Assembly (NCBI RefSeq): GCF_012927125.1
Contig: NZ_JABBFZ010000014.1
Coordinates: forward strand, 124,001 to 188,000
Direction of reading: 5' to 3'
DNA length: 64,000 bases
Source of the DNA: Paraburkholderia antibiotica
GTDB taxonomy: Bacteria > Pseudomonadota > Gammaproteobacteria > Burkholderiales > Burkholderiaceae
In this document: piece after piece, positions 56,508 through 64,000 of the stretch
Position numbering within the stretch: the first letter of the stretch is position 1
Layout of the letters: each line of letters begins with the position of its first letter
Notes under the pieces: model-generated
The model's database searches: none
What the model was told of the DNA's origin: nothing
Seen by the model: the letters and a program-made list of their open reading frames with translations, nothing else
Translations under genes and position numbers: made by a program

Positions 56508-56996
56508 TTGCGCGCTGTGACCGAAACCCGCAGCGAAGCGGGAGCGGCCGGGGCGCAGCAACCGGGCTCGGTTCCGTTGCGAGCGCAAGCCGCCTTCCCC
56601 AAAGCCGCAAGGCTGCTAAAAACGGATGAATTTTCATCCGTTTTTCGTTTGCGGCCGTGGCGCCGTACCGCGCATTTTGTCGTGTACGGCCGGCCTACCG
56701 GCAACGAGGCGCGTCTTGGCCTCGTGATCGGCAAGAAGTATGCGCCGCGCGCGGCCACGCGTAATCTGGTGCGCCGGATTGCGCGGGAAGCCTTCCGGCT
56801 GCGTCGCGCGGAATTCGGCGGTTGGGATGTGCTGCTGCGTCTGCACACGCGTTTCGACAAAAAAGCTTTGCCGAGCGCGTCGTCACCGCCGCTAAAGGCG
56901 TTGTGCCGCAGCGAAATCGAAGCGTTGCTCGACAAGGCAGCGCGCGAAATTACCCGTCGTCAGGCGCCGCCCGCGGAGGCGCCCAGGACGGAATGA
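56508..56996 (+). CDS. rnpA: Ribonuclease P protein component
   Basis: 162 aa from a TTG start (a GTG at 56517 is also possible). RNase P signature region: LGLVIGKKYAPRAATRNLVRRIAREAF. The N-terminal ~30 residues are longer and less conserved than in E. coli; the C-terminus is extended with Pro/Ala/Glu. Lies 10 bp after rpmH. Confidence 0.93.
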   Translation: MRAVTETRSEAGAAGAQQPGSVPLRAQAAFPKAARLLKTDEFSSVFRLRPWRRTAHFVVYGRPTGNEARLGLVIGKKYAPRAATRNLVRRIAREAFRLRRAEFGGWDVLLRLHTRFDKKALPSASSPPLKALCRSEIEALLDKAAREITRRQAPPAEAPRTE

Positions 56997-57109
56997 CGCA
57001 GTGACCGCCCGCACCTGCGGCCGGCGCAACCCGCGTTGCGTCGGTGCTTTCAACGGTGCGGACGTCGCCCGGTATTCACGTTGCGCGGCGCCCTCCGGCC
57101 GCATCTGCC

Positions 57110-57340
57110 ATGCAAACGGTACTCATCGCTTTATTGCGTTTTTACAAGCTTGCCGTGAGCCCCATGCTCGGCAACCGGTGCCGTTTTTACCCTTCCTGCT
57201 CTGATTACGCGCGCGAGGCAATCCAGTATCATGGCGCCGCGCGCGGGACTTATCTCGCCGTGAAGCGTGTTTGCCGCTGTCACTCGTTTTCCGCGGGCGG
57301 CATCGATCTCGTCCCGCCTCCCACTTCTGAAAAGCGCTGA
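57110..57340 (+). CDS. yidD: Membrane protein insertion efficiency factor YidD
   Basis: 76 aa small amphipathic protein: FYKLAVSPMLGNRCRFYPSCSDYAREAI is the family signature with conserved cysteines. Start at 57110 (MQTVLIALLRFYK). Located between rnpA and yidC as usual. Confidence 0.95.
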   Translation: MQTVLIALLRFYKLAVSPMLGNRCRFYPSCSDYAREAIQYHGAARGTYLAVKRVCRCHSFSAGGIDLVPPPTSEKR

Positions 57341-57370
57341 CGCGCCGTTCCATCGACACTGAGACAACGC

Positions 57371-59029
57371 ATGGATATCAAACGCACCGTCCTATGGGTC
57401 ATCTTTTTCATGTCAGCGGTCATGCTGTTCGACAACTGGCAACGCGACCACGGACGCCCGTCGATGTTCTTCCCGAGCACGACGCCGACCCAGACCGCGG
57501 GCAATGCCGCGCCGGGCACCACGACCCCGGGCACCCAGTCGGCCGATCTGCCGGCCACCAGCGCGAGCGCGCCCGGCAACGCACCGGCCGCCGCGCAATC
57601 GCAGCTCGTGAAGTTCGCAACCGACGTCTATAGCGGCGAAATCGACACCCGCGGCGGCACGCTGTCGCGCCTGTCGCTCGTCAAGCAGGGCGACGGCAAG
57701 CAGCCGGATCTGGTGATCACGCTGTTCGACAAAACGAACGACCACACCTATCTGGCGCGCACCGGCCTGCTCGGCGGCGATTTCCCGAATCACAACGACG
57801 TCTTCACGCTGATGCCGAATCAGCCGACGCAGTTGGCCGACGGTCAGAACTCGTTCCAGATGAGCTTCGAGTCGCCGGAAAAGGGCGGTCTGAAGGTCAT
57901 CAAGACGTATACGTTCACGCGCGGCAGCTACGTGATCGGCGTCGAGACGAAGGTCCAGAACGTCGGCACCACGCCGGTGACGCCGCAGGTCTATATGGAA
58001 CTCGTGCGCGACGACCAGCCGGTCGAAACGCCGCGTTTCTCGCACACGTTCATCGGACCGGCTGTCTACACGGACGAGCATCACTTCCAGAAGATGACGT
58101 TCAGCGATCTCGACAAGAACAAGCAGAACTTCGCGACGTCGGCCGACAACGGCTGGGTGGCGATGGTCCAGCACTACTTCGCGTCGGCCTGGATTCCGCA
58201 GCAGGGTGTGAAGCGTGATTTCTATGCCGAGAAGATCGATCCGTCGCTGTATCGCGTCGGCATGAAGCAGACGATGCCGACCATCCAGCCGGGCCAGACC
58301 GTCGCCGTGTCCGCGCGCCTGTTCGCCGGTCCGGAAGAAGAGAAGATGCTCGCCGGTATCGCGCCGGGGCTCGATCTGGTGAAGGACTACGGCTGGGTCA
58401 CGATCATCGCGAAGCCGCTGTTCTGGCTGCTGTCGAAGATCCACAGCTATGTCGGCAACTGGGGCTGGTCGATCGTGCTGCTGACGGTGCTGATCAAGGC
58501 GGTGTTCTTCCCGCTGTCGGCCGCGAGCTACAAGTCGATGGCGCGCATGAAGGCGATCACGCCGCGCATGCAGGCGCTGCGCGAGCGCTTCAAGGGCGAT
58601 CCGCAGAAGATGAACGCCGCGCTGATGGAGCTGTACAAGACCGAGAAGGTCAATCCGTTCGGCGGCTGTCTGCCGGTCGTGGTTCAGATTCCGGTGTTCA
58701 TCTCGCTGTACTGGGTGCTGCTGTCGTCGGTGGAAATGCGCGGCGCGCCGTGGATTCTGTGGATTCACGATCTGTCGCAGCAGGATCCGTACTTTATCCT
58801 GCCGGTGCTGATGGCCGTGTCGATGTTCCTGCAGACGAAGCTGAACCCGACGCCGCCGGATCCGGTTCAGGCAAAGATGATGATGTTCATGCCGATCGCG
58901 TTCTCGGTGATGTTCTTCTTCTTCCCGGCCGGTCTCGTGCTGTACTACGTCGTGAACAACGTGCTGTCGATCGCGCAGCAGTACTACATCACGCGGATGA
59001 TGGGTAGTTCGAAGGCGAAACCCGCCTAA
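57371..59029 (+). CDS. yidC: Membrane protein insertase YidC
   Basis: 552 aa. N-terminal anchor (MDIKRTVLWVIFFMSAVMLFDNW), a large periplasmic domain (~60-350), then the conserved five-helix insertase core (IHSYVGNWGWSIVLLTVLIKAVFF, GCLPVVVQIPVFISLYWVLL). Inserts proteins into the inner membrane with or without Sec. Confidence 0.98.
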   Translation: MDIKRTVLWVIFFMSAVMLFDNWQRDHGRPSMFFPSTTPTQTAGNAAPGTTTPGTQSADLPATSASAPGNAPAAAQSQLVKFATDVYSGEIDTRGGTLSRLSLVKQGDGKQPDLVITLFDKTNDHTYLARTGLLGGDFPNHNDVFTLMPNQPTQLADGQNSFQMSFESPEKGGLKVIKTYTFTRGSYVIGVETKVQNVGTTPVTPQVYMELVRDDQPVETPRFSHTFIGPAVYTDEHHFQKMTFSDLDKNKQNFATSADNGWVAMVQHYFASAWIPQQGVKRDFYAEKIDPSLYRVGMKQTMPTIQPGQTVAVSARLFAGPEEEKMLAGIAPGLDLVKDYGWVTIIAKPLFWLLSKIHSYVGNWGWSIVLLTVLIKAVFFPLSAASYKSMARMKAITPRMQALRERFKGDPQKMNAALMELYKTEKVNPFGGCLPVVVQIPVFISLYWVLLSSVEMRGAPWILWIHDLSQQDPYFILPVLMAVSMFLQTKLNPTPPDPVQAKMMMFMPIAFSVMFFFFPAGLVLYYVVNNVLSIAQQYYITRMMGSSKAKPA

Positions 59030-59079
59030 GTCCTGCCCTCGCGGCTGCCGGCACGGCTGCCGCGACGCCCGCTAAAACA

Positions 59080-59113
59080 AAAAGCCGCCCGGTGTGAACC
59101 GGGCGGCTTTTTT
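59080..59113 (+). terminator. Terminator of the rpmH-yidC operon
   Basis: 13-bp stem AAAAGCCGCCCGG / CCGGGCGGCTTTT with loop TGTGAA, followed by TT. 50 bp past yidC. Confidence 0.92.
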
Positions 59114-59166
59114 CATGGTGCGGTTGAAAAAATGCGGTGGGCGCCGCGTACTCGCAGCGCTCCGGC

Positions 59167-59574
59167 TTACTCTTCCTCGCCGTCTTCACCGTAGAAGCGC
59201 ACGACCATTTCCTCGACCAGATTCCGGTCTTTCGGCGTCAGCGATGCAATTTTCGAAGCAAGTTCGATCATTTCAGATGTTGGCGGATATTTTTCTCCAC
59301 GCGCCATCGGTCTCGCGTTGGTGCCGGGCGACGGTCCGTAGTGAAGCCAGTGCTCGTTGACGTTCAGCCATTCGGCAAGCGTGCGCAATTTGTCCGGTTT
59401 CGGAATCGTCGTGCCCGTCAGCCATTTGTGTGCGGTTTGCGGCGTAACGGAGCGCTCGCCGCGATAACGAAGATTGAATTGCTCGGCGAGTTTGGTCCCG
59501 CCGCGAATTTTCAGCGGCTCAAGCAAATCCTTCAACCTCTTGGCGAAGGCGGCTTTTTCTTTGTCGGTAGGCAT
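59167..59574 (-). CDS. Xre-type HTH regulator, duplicate copy A
   Basis: 135 aa from the ATG at 59574 (MPTDKEKAAFAKRL). Phage-repressor-like HTH: GGTKLAEQFNLRYRG, TPQTAHKWLTGTTIPKPDKLRTLAEWL, LHYG. The C-terminal tail is acidic (YGEDGEEE). Differs from copy B at only three residues (Met/Thr, Val/Leu, Gly/Asp near the C-terminus). An upstream in-frame TTG would add 13 residues. DNA target and role are unknown; phage-like origin is inferred. Confidence 0.82.
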   Translation of the reverse strand: MPTDKEKAAFAKRLKDLLEPLKIRGGTKLAEQFNLRYRGERSVTPQTAHKWLTGTTIPKPDKLRTLAEWLNVNEHWLHYGPSPGTNARPMARGEKYPPTSEMIELASKIASLTPKDRNLVEEMVVRFYGEDGEEE

Positions 59575-59792
59575 GGGCCAGATTGTGCAATTCAGCGTTC
59601 TCCCCGTTGACAACTGGCCAAGCTTGTATTTCTCTTATTTGAGATAAATTTAGCTTACATCCCAAGTCAGGCAGCGCATTGCGCGAAATCGACTTTTTTC
59701 ATCTCTCTATTGCCTGGCTTGCGTTTGCGCAGAGACGAGCACCGCTCGAAAGTCCATTATGCCGATTGGCTGCAGTAGTAATCGCAGCTTGA

Positions 59793-59808
59793 TTAGGATA
59801 AATCCTAA
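59793..59808. promoter_or_regulatory. Inverted repeat upstream of regulator copy A
   Basis: TTAGGATAAATCCTAA: perfect 7-bp arms around AA. An identical site occurs at 60589-60604 in copy B. Candidate operator of the Xre protein. Confidence 0.5.
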
Positions 59809-59962
59809 ATGCTCCTAAAACGGGCCTGGCGGGGCGGTCGTCCGTCGGGCGCCGCTGCCAGCCGTCCTTGCATCCGAATGGCGCGCATTACATGCGTCGC
59901 GCCTTCCCGAGCGGCGCTGCCCTGCTCTCCTCCTGCTTTTTGCCGAATTCCATGCCCCGGCT

Positions 59963-60370
59963 TTACTCTTCCTCGTCGTCTTCGCCGTAGAAGCGCACGA
60001 CCATTTCTTCGAGCAGATTCCGGTCTTTCGGCGTCAGCGATGCAATTTTCGAAGCAAGTTCGATCGTTTCAGATGTTGGCGGATATTTTTCTCCACGCGC
60101 CATCGGTCTCGCGTTGGTGCCGGGCGAAGGTCCGTAGTGAAGCCAGTGTTCGTTGACGTTCAGCCATTCGGCGAGCGTGCGCAACTTGTCCGGTTTCGGA
60201 ATCGTCGTGCCCGTCAGCCATTTGTGCGCGGTTTGCGGCGTGACGGAGCGCTCGCCGCGATAACGAAGATTGAATTGCTCGGCGAGTTTAGTCCCGCCGC
60301 GAATTTTCAGCGGCTCAAGCAAATCCTTCAACCTCTTGGCGAAGGCGGCTTTTTCTTTGTCGGTAGGCAT
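59963..60370 (-). CDS. Xre-type HTH regulator, duplicate copy B
   Basis: 135 aa, as copy A with three substitutions. Starts at 60370 and is divergent from mnmE across about 380 bp that also contain the shared operator-like inverted repeat. The duplication gives two nearly identical regulators in the same orientation. Function unknown. Confidence 0.82.
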   Translation of the reverse strand: MPTDKEKAAFAKRLKDLLEPLKIRGGTKLAEQFNLRYRGERSVTPQTAHKWLTGTTIPKPDKLRTLAEWLNVNEHWLHYGPSPGTNARPMARGEKYPPTSETIELASKIASLTPKDRNLLEEMVVRFYGEDDEEE

Positions 60371-60588
60371 GGGCCAGATTGTGCAATTCAGCGTTCTCCC
60401 CATTGACAACTGACCAAGCTTGTATTTCTCTTATTTGAGATAAATTTAGCTTACATCCCAAGTCAGGCAGCACATTGCGCGAAATCGACTTTTTTCATCT
60501 TTCTATTGCCTGGCTTGCGTTTGCACAGAGACGAGCACCGCTCGAAAGTCCATTATGCCGATTGGCTGCAGTAGCAATCCTAGCTTGA

Positions 60589-60604
60589 TTAGGATAAATC
60601 CTAA
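60589..60604. promoter_or_regulatory. Inverted repeat upstream of regulator copy B and mnmE
   Basis: TTAGGATAAATCCTAA, identical to the site in copy A; 146 bp before the mnmE ATG and about 220 bp before the divergent regulator ATG. Confidence 0.5.
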
Positions 60605-60749
60605 ATACTCCCAAAACATGCCGAGCGATGCCGTCGCCCATCGGGCGCCGCTGCCAGCTGTCCTTGCATCCGAATGGCGCGCGTTACAATGCGTCGCGCC
60701 TTCCCGAGCGGCGCTGCCCTGCTCTCCTCCTGCTTTTTGCCGAATTTCC

Positions 60750-62144
60750 ATGCTCACGACCGACTCCGATCCCATCGTCGCCATTGCTACCGCGCCCGGC
60801 CGGGGAGGCATCGGCGTGGTGCGGATTTCGTTCGGCCGTGCCGGCGAAGCCGCGGCTCAGCCGCTGATGCAGGCACTCACCGGTCAGACGCTCGCGCCGC
60901 GCCACGCGAGCTACGTGCCGTTTCTCGATGCGAGCGGCAACCCGCTCGATCGCGGCATCGCGCTGTACTTTCCGGCGCCGCATTCGTATACGGGCGAGCA
61001 CGTGCTCGAACTGCAGGGCCATGGCGGCCCGGTCGTGCTGCAACTCGTGCTGCAACGTTGCATCGACGCCGGCCGCGCATTTGGCCTGCGGCTCGCCGAG
61101 CCCGGCGAATTCACGCGCCGCGCGTTTCTGAACGACAAGCTCGACCTCGCGCAGGCCGAAGCGGTCGCCGATCTGATCGAGGCAAGCACCGAGGCCGCCG
61201 CGCGTTCGGCCGGCCGCTCGCTCGACGGCGCGTTCTCGCGCGACATCCACGCGCTCGTCGAAGAAGTGATCACGCTGCGCATGCTGGTCGAGGCAACGCT
61301 CGATTTCCCGGAAGAGGAAATCGACTTTCTCGAAGCCGCCGACGCGCGCGGCAAGCTCGCGCGCATTCGCGAACGCCTCGCGCACGTGCTGAGCGAGGCG
61401 CGTCAGGGCGCGTTGCTGCGCGAGGGGCTGTCGGTCGTGCTCGCGGGGCAGCCGAACGTCGGCAAGTCGTCGCTGCTGAACGCGCTGGCCGGCGCGGAGC
61501 TCGCGATCGTCACGCCGATCGCCGGCACGACGCGCGACAAGGTCGCGCAAACCATCCAGATCGAAGGCATTCCGCTGCATGTGATCGACACGGCCGGCCT
61601 GCGCGAGACCGACGACGAGGTGGAAAAGATCGGCATCGCGCGCACGTGGGGCGAGATCGAGCGCGCGGACGTGGTGCTGCATCTGCTCGACGCGCGCACC
61701 GGCATGACCGCCGACGACGAAACGATCGCCGCCCGTTTCCCGCGCGCCGTGCCGGTCGTGCGCGTGCTGAACAAGACCGACCTGATTGGGCTCGCACCGG
61801 CGACCCAGGCGCTCGACGCCGATCTCGAACTCAGCGAGGTGCGGCTCTCCGCGAAACAGGGCGATGGCGTTGGGTTGCTGCGCGACGAACTGCTGCGCAT
61901 CGCTGGCTGGCAGGCGGGCGCGGAGAGCGTCTATCTGGCGCGCGAGCGGCATCTGATCGCGCTGCGCGCGGCCGAAGAACATCTCGCCACCGCCGCCGCG
62001 CATGCGGAACAGAACGCCCAGGCGCTCGATCTGTTCGCCGAAGAATTGCGACTCGCGCAGGATCAACTGAATTCGATTACCGGCGAGTTCAGCTCGGACG
62101 ATCTGCTTGGAGTGATTTTCAGCCGATTCTGTATCGGCAAGTAA
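60750..62144 (+). CDS. mnmE: tRNA modification GTPase MnmE
   Basis: 464 aa. With MnmG it modifies U34 of tRNAs. N-terminal tetrahydrofolate-binding domain (DPIVAIATAPGRGGIGVVRIS), G domain with GQPNVGKSSLLNAL (G1), TTRD (G2), DTAGLRE (G3), NKTDL (G4), and the C-terminal CIGK motif that carries the reactive cysteine. Start at 60750; the longer frame upstream lies in the duplicated unit and is rejected. Confidence 0.98.
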   Translation: MLTTDSDPIVAIATAPGRGGIGVVRISFGRAGEAAAQPLMQALTGQTLAPRHASYVPFLDASGNPLDRGIALYFPAPHSYTGEHVLELQGHGGPVVLQLVLQRCIDAGRAFGLRLAEPGEFTRRAFLNDKLDLAQAEAVADLIEASTEAAARSAGRSLDGAFSRDIHALVEEVITLRMLVEATLDFPEEEIDFLEAADARGKLARIRERLAHVLSEARQGALLREGLSVVLAGQPNVGKSSLLNALAGAELAIVTPIAGTTRDKVAQTIQIEGIPLHVIDTAGLRETDDEVEKIGIARTWGEIERADVVLHLLDARTGMTADDETIAARFPRAVPVVRVLNKTDLIGLAPATQALDADLELSEVRLSAKQGDGVGLLRDELLRIAGWQAGAESVYLARERHLIALRAAEEHLATAAAHAEQNAQALDLFAEELRLAQDQLNSITGEFSSDDLLGVIFSRFCIGK

Positions 62145-62319
62145 CGCTGGCGGCACGGACTCCCCTTCGAGTCCCGTTTAATGAAGCGCGGCAAGAAAAT
62201 TCTGCGTACTCCACGTAAGCTAAAAATCTCGCCTTGCCTACCTAAATCACGCCGAATCTTTGGTACACAGACGGCATAAGCATTAAAATCGCGGCAATCC
62301 GTGTATCAAGGATACCAGC

Positions 62320-63507
62320 ATGCCGCGCCTCGCCACACCCCTCACCGAATCCCAGATCCGCGCGCTCGAACCGCGCGCCACCCGTTACTGCGTCGCCGAC
62401 GGCAGCGGCCTCGTGATCGAGGTCATGACGACCGGCAGCAAGATCTGGCGCTTTCGCTACACGCTGAACGGTAAGCGCCAGCCGCTCGCGACGATCGGCG
62501 ACTACCGGATGATTTCGTTGCGCGTCGCCCGCGCGAAGGCGCAAAAGTACGCGGCGCTGGTCGCGCAGGGCATTTCGCCGGTGGCCACCGCGCGGCGCGA
62601 CCGCGGCGCCGAAAGCAAGGCCGACGTCCTGCGCGAAGCCGCCGAGCTGTATGTCGCGACCGCGCTCGCCGGCAAATCTCACGAATACCGCCGCACCACC
62701 CGGCGCGCGCTCGACAAGGACGTGCTGCCCGCCATCGGCGGCAAGCCGATCGGCGCGGTGAGCGCCGACGACATCGTCGCGATCTGCGAGCGCATCAAGA
62801 GCCGGGGCTCGCCGAAGATGGCGCTGCACACGCGCAACGTCGTGAAGCGCCTGTACGCTTATCTGATCGCGCGACAACTCGCGACGCACAATCCGGCGGA
62901 GATCGTGCCGGCGCGCTCGATCGCGACCTTCGACAGCCGTACCCGCGTGCTGTCCGGCGCCGAAATCGGCGTGACGCTGCGCACGATCGAGACATCGAAC
63001 ATTCGCCGGCCGCTGAAACTCGCGCTGCATCTGCTGGTGCTGACGATGGCGCGCAAGTCCGACCTGGTGGAATCGAAGTGGGCCGAATTCGACCTCGACG
63101 ACGCGCGCTGGACGATCCCCGCCGCCCGCCTGAACGCGCGCGCGGACCGGGTCGTCTACCTGCCGCGCCAGGCGGTCGCACTGCTGCGCGAACTGCGGCA
63201 CGCGCGCTCCAGCGAGAATTACGTATTCCCGAGCGTGCGCGGCGACGACCGGCCGATCGCGAAAAGCACGCTGAATCAGGCGGTCAAGGCGCTGGGGCTC
63301 GACGTGGAGCATTTCGTGCTGCATGACTTTCGTCGCACCGCGTCGACGCATCTGCGCGACATGGAGCAGCAATCGGGCGCGCGTGACGTCATGCAGAGTG
63401 AAGCAACCGATGAAGCGGCGCGCCAGCGCCACCTGCTTCAGAGTTGGGCGGATTTTGTCGATAGCCAGATAGACGCCGCGCGGCACGTGGCGAACGGGGC
63501 GGCCTGA
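62320..63507 (+). CDS. Tyrosine-recombinase (P4-type) integrase, lacking the catalytic tyrosine region
   Basis: 395 aa. N-terminal DUF4102-like arm-binding domain (TESQIRALEPRATRYCVADG, SKIWRFRYTLNGKRQ), SAM-like core-binding domain (~100-195), catalytic domain with box I arginine in TMARKSDLVESKW (R245) and HDFRRT (H335, R338). After this, the usual LxH box and nucleophilic tyrosine are missing: no tyrosine occurs after Y301, and only ~35 residues separate HxxR from the conserved WADFVD end. So the gene is probably catalytically dead through an internal deletion. It marks a former integrated element next to mnmE. Confidence 0.85.
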   Translation: MPRLATPLTESQIRALEPRATRYCVADGSGLVIEVMTTGSKIWRFRYTLNGKRQPLATIGDYRMISLRVARAKAQKYAALVAQGISPVATARRDRGAESKADVLREAAELYVATALAGKSHEYRRTTRRALDKDVLPAIGGKPIGAVSADDIVAICERIKSRGSPKMALHTRNVVKRLYAYLIARQLATHNPAEIVPARSIATFDSRTRVLSGAEIGVTLRTIETSNIRRPLKLALHLLVLTMARKSDLVESKWAEFDLDDARWTIPAARLNARADRVVYLPRQAVALLRELRHARSSENYVFPSVRGDDRPIAKSTLNQAVKALGLDVEHFVLHDFRRTASTHLRDMEQQSGARDVMQSEATDEAARQRHLLQSWADFVDSQIDAARHVANGAA

Positions 63508-63763
63508 CGGCATTGTCATGGGTTTTGGCGTGATGCGCCGTTTGCCGCCGTGCAGCCGGTGGATTGGTACACAAGCCTAGTCGACCATGCGCCAAACCAG
63601 CACGGATAAAAGAAAAATCTTCAAAAATACAGGTTTCGAAACCGGCCAAAAGCCGGCCACAAACGTGCGATAGCCGCTTCAAGCGGCCGCTTCACATCGT
63701 CGTTCTTTCCCCGCTTCCATCGCCTACACTCAGAGATGGACGCAAGCCGTTACGGAGGTTCCG
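63508..63763. other. Non-coding gap after the integrase
   Basis: 256 bp with no credible gene. A GGCCAAAAGCCGGCC-type repeat at about 63645-63659 could be a weak hairpin. Confidence 0.35.
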
Positions 63764-63925
63764 ATGTCTGAATCGCTGCTCGCCTATCTGATGGGGCCCG
63801 TCGTCATGATCGTGGTCGGCTTCGCCATCTGGATGACGTCGCGTCACCGCGACCCGTCGCAGCCGCCCAGGCTCGAGCGCTGGCTCGATACGCACTACGC
63901 GGAGTGGCTGCATCACAAGCATTAA
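63764..63925 (+). CDS. Small single-pass membrane protein
   Basis: 53 aa: one hydrophobic segment (LLAYLMGPVVMIVVGFAIWM, residues 5-24), then an Arg/His-rich cytoplasmic tail. GGAGG Shine-Dalgarno before the ATG and a terminator just after the stop support it as a real gene. Function unknown. Confidence 0.75.
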   Translation: MSESLLAYLMGPVVMIVVGFAIWMTSRHRDPSQPPRLERWLDTHYAEWLHHKH

Positions 63926-63942
63926 GCCGTACATCGAATTGC

Positions 63943-63974
63943 AAAGGCCGTCGCATCGAGCGACGGCCTTTTTG
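63943..63974 (+). terminator. Terminator after the small membrane protein
   Basis: Stem AAAGGCCGTCGC / GCGACGGCCTTT with loop ATCGA, followed by a T-run. Confidence 0.88.
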
Positions 63975-64000
63975 TCTGTGGACCTGTCTGCGAACCGCGC

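Larger units (their letters stand above)
59167..59954. repeat. Tandem duplication, copy A (unit about 796 bp)
   Basis: Nearly identical to 59963-60750, with an exact 796-bp offset over the regulator gene, its upstream region and the bases leading to the mnmE ATG. The copy ends at a relic CCATGCC that corresponds to the mnmE start in copy B. Confidence 0.9.
59963..60750. repeat. Tandem duplication, copy B
   Basis: Second copy of the unit described for 59167-59954; it runs into the true mnmE start at 60750. Scattered single-base differences (for example CGCTTG/CACTTG-type changes and a short divergent patch near 60617-60640) show that the duplication is not brand new. Confidence 0.9.

Noticed and set aside
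57413..58768. 451-aa minus-strand ORF opposite yidC
   Set aside because: Antisense shadow of yidC; no domain and skewed composition.
62160..62185. GGACTC-CCCTTC-GAGTCC hairpin after mnmE resembling a tRNA T-arm or att site
   Set aside because: Only a 6-bp stem with no acceptor or anticodon structure and no second copy seen; it may simply be a weak terminator.
1..64000. CRISPR arrays and rRNA genes
   Set aside because: No regularly spaced short repeats and no rRNA-like sequence were seen.

Overview
The window is GC-rich chromosomal DNA of a Burkholderiales bacterium, most likely Paraburkholderia or Burkholderia sensu lato. This is inferred from the protein families, codon use and the dnaA-dnaN-gyrB / rpmH-rnpA-yidD-yidC-mnmE gene order; no database search was possible. 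It covers the area around the chromosomal dnaA locus.

Layout. 1-7.1 kb: a leftward housekeeping block: an NtrY-type sensor kinase (cut by the window edge), a DUF4390 protein, rsmB, htpX, a LysE-type exporter, fmt and def. 7.3-12.1 kb: rightward dprA, a thioredoxin-like gene and topB. 12.2-18.4 kb: a LysR regulator, pckG, a D-2-hydroxyacid dehydrogenase, a patatin-like protein and a PaaI-type thioesterase. 18.6-20.7 kb: tRNA-Lys(CTT), a gene remnant and a hipA-hipB toxin-antitoxin pair in inverted order. 20.8-34.3 kb: a diguanylate cyclase, LysE exporter with AraC regulator, amino-acid binding protein, aminotransferase, dbpA, cadR/cadA metal efflux and eutBC. 34.7-35.6 kb: an AraC-GyrI regulator, followed by a convergent gap that carries two perfect DnaA boxes.

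36.0-41.0 kb is an RNA-repair locus. A sigma54 activator, RtcR, is divergent from a slipin gene and the RNA ligase gene rtcB. Between them lie AT-rich dyads, a sigma54 (-24/-12) promoter and a structured 500-base leader holding two tandem tRNA-like modules plus further T-arm-like hairpins. No rtcA is present. An IS3-family element (TAG target duplication, frameshifted orfB) sits in the last codons of a small ORF at the end of this operon.

42.4-50.2 kb is a defence-type island next to gyrB. It contains a GIY-YIG nuclease, a C5-cytosine methyltransferase, a MORC/MutL-like GHKL ATPase, a Z1-domain helicase-like ATPase, a PD-(D/E)XK (DUF4420-like) protein and a small zinc-ribbon ORF. The methyltransferase, ATPase, Z1 and PD-(D/E)XK genes are translationally coupled, so I read them as one ATP-dependent restriction-modification-like system.

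50.4-64 kb: gyrB, dnaN and dnaA (leftward), then rpmH, rnpA, yidD, yidC and mnmE (rightward). Between yidC and mnmE a Xre-type regulator gene and its upstream region are tandemly duplicated with an exact 796-bp offset. Beyond mnmE lie a tyrosine integrase that has lost its catalytic-tyrosine region and a 53-aa membrane protein. The strongest candidates for new biology are the tRNA-like leader of the rtcB operon and the MORC/Z1 restriction-like island.
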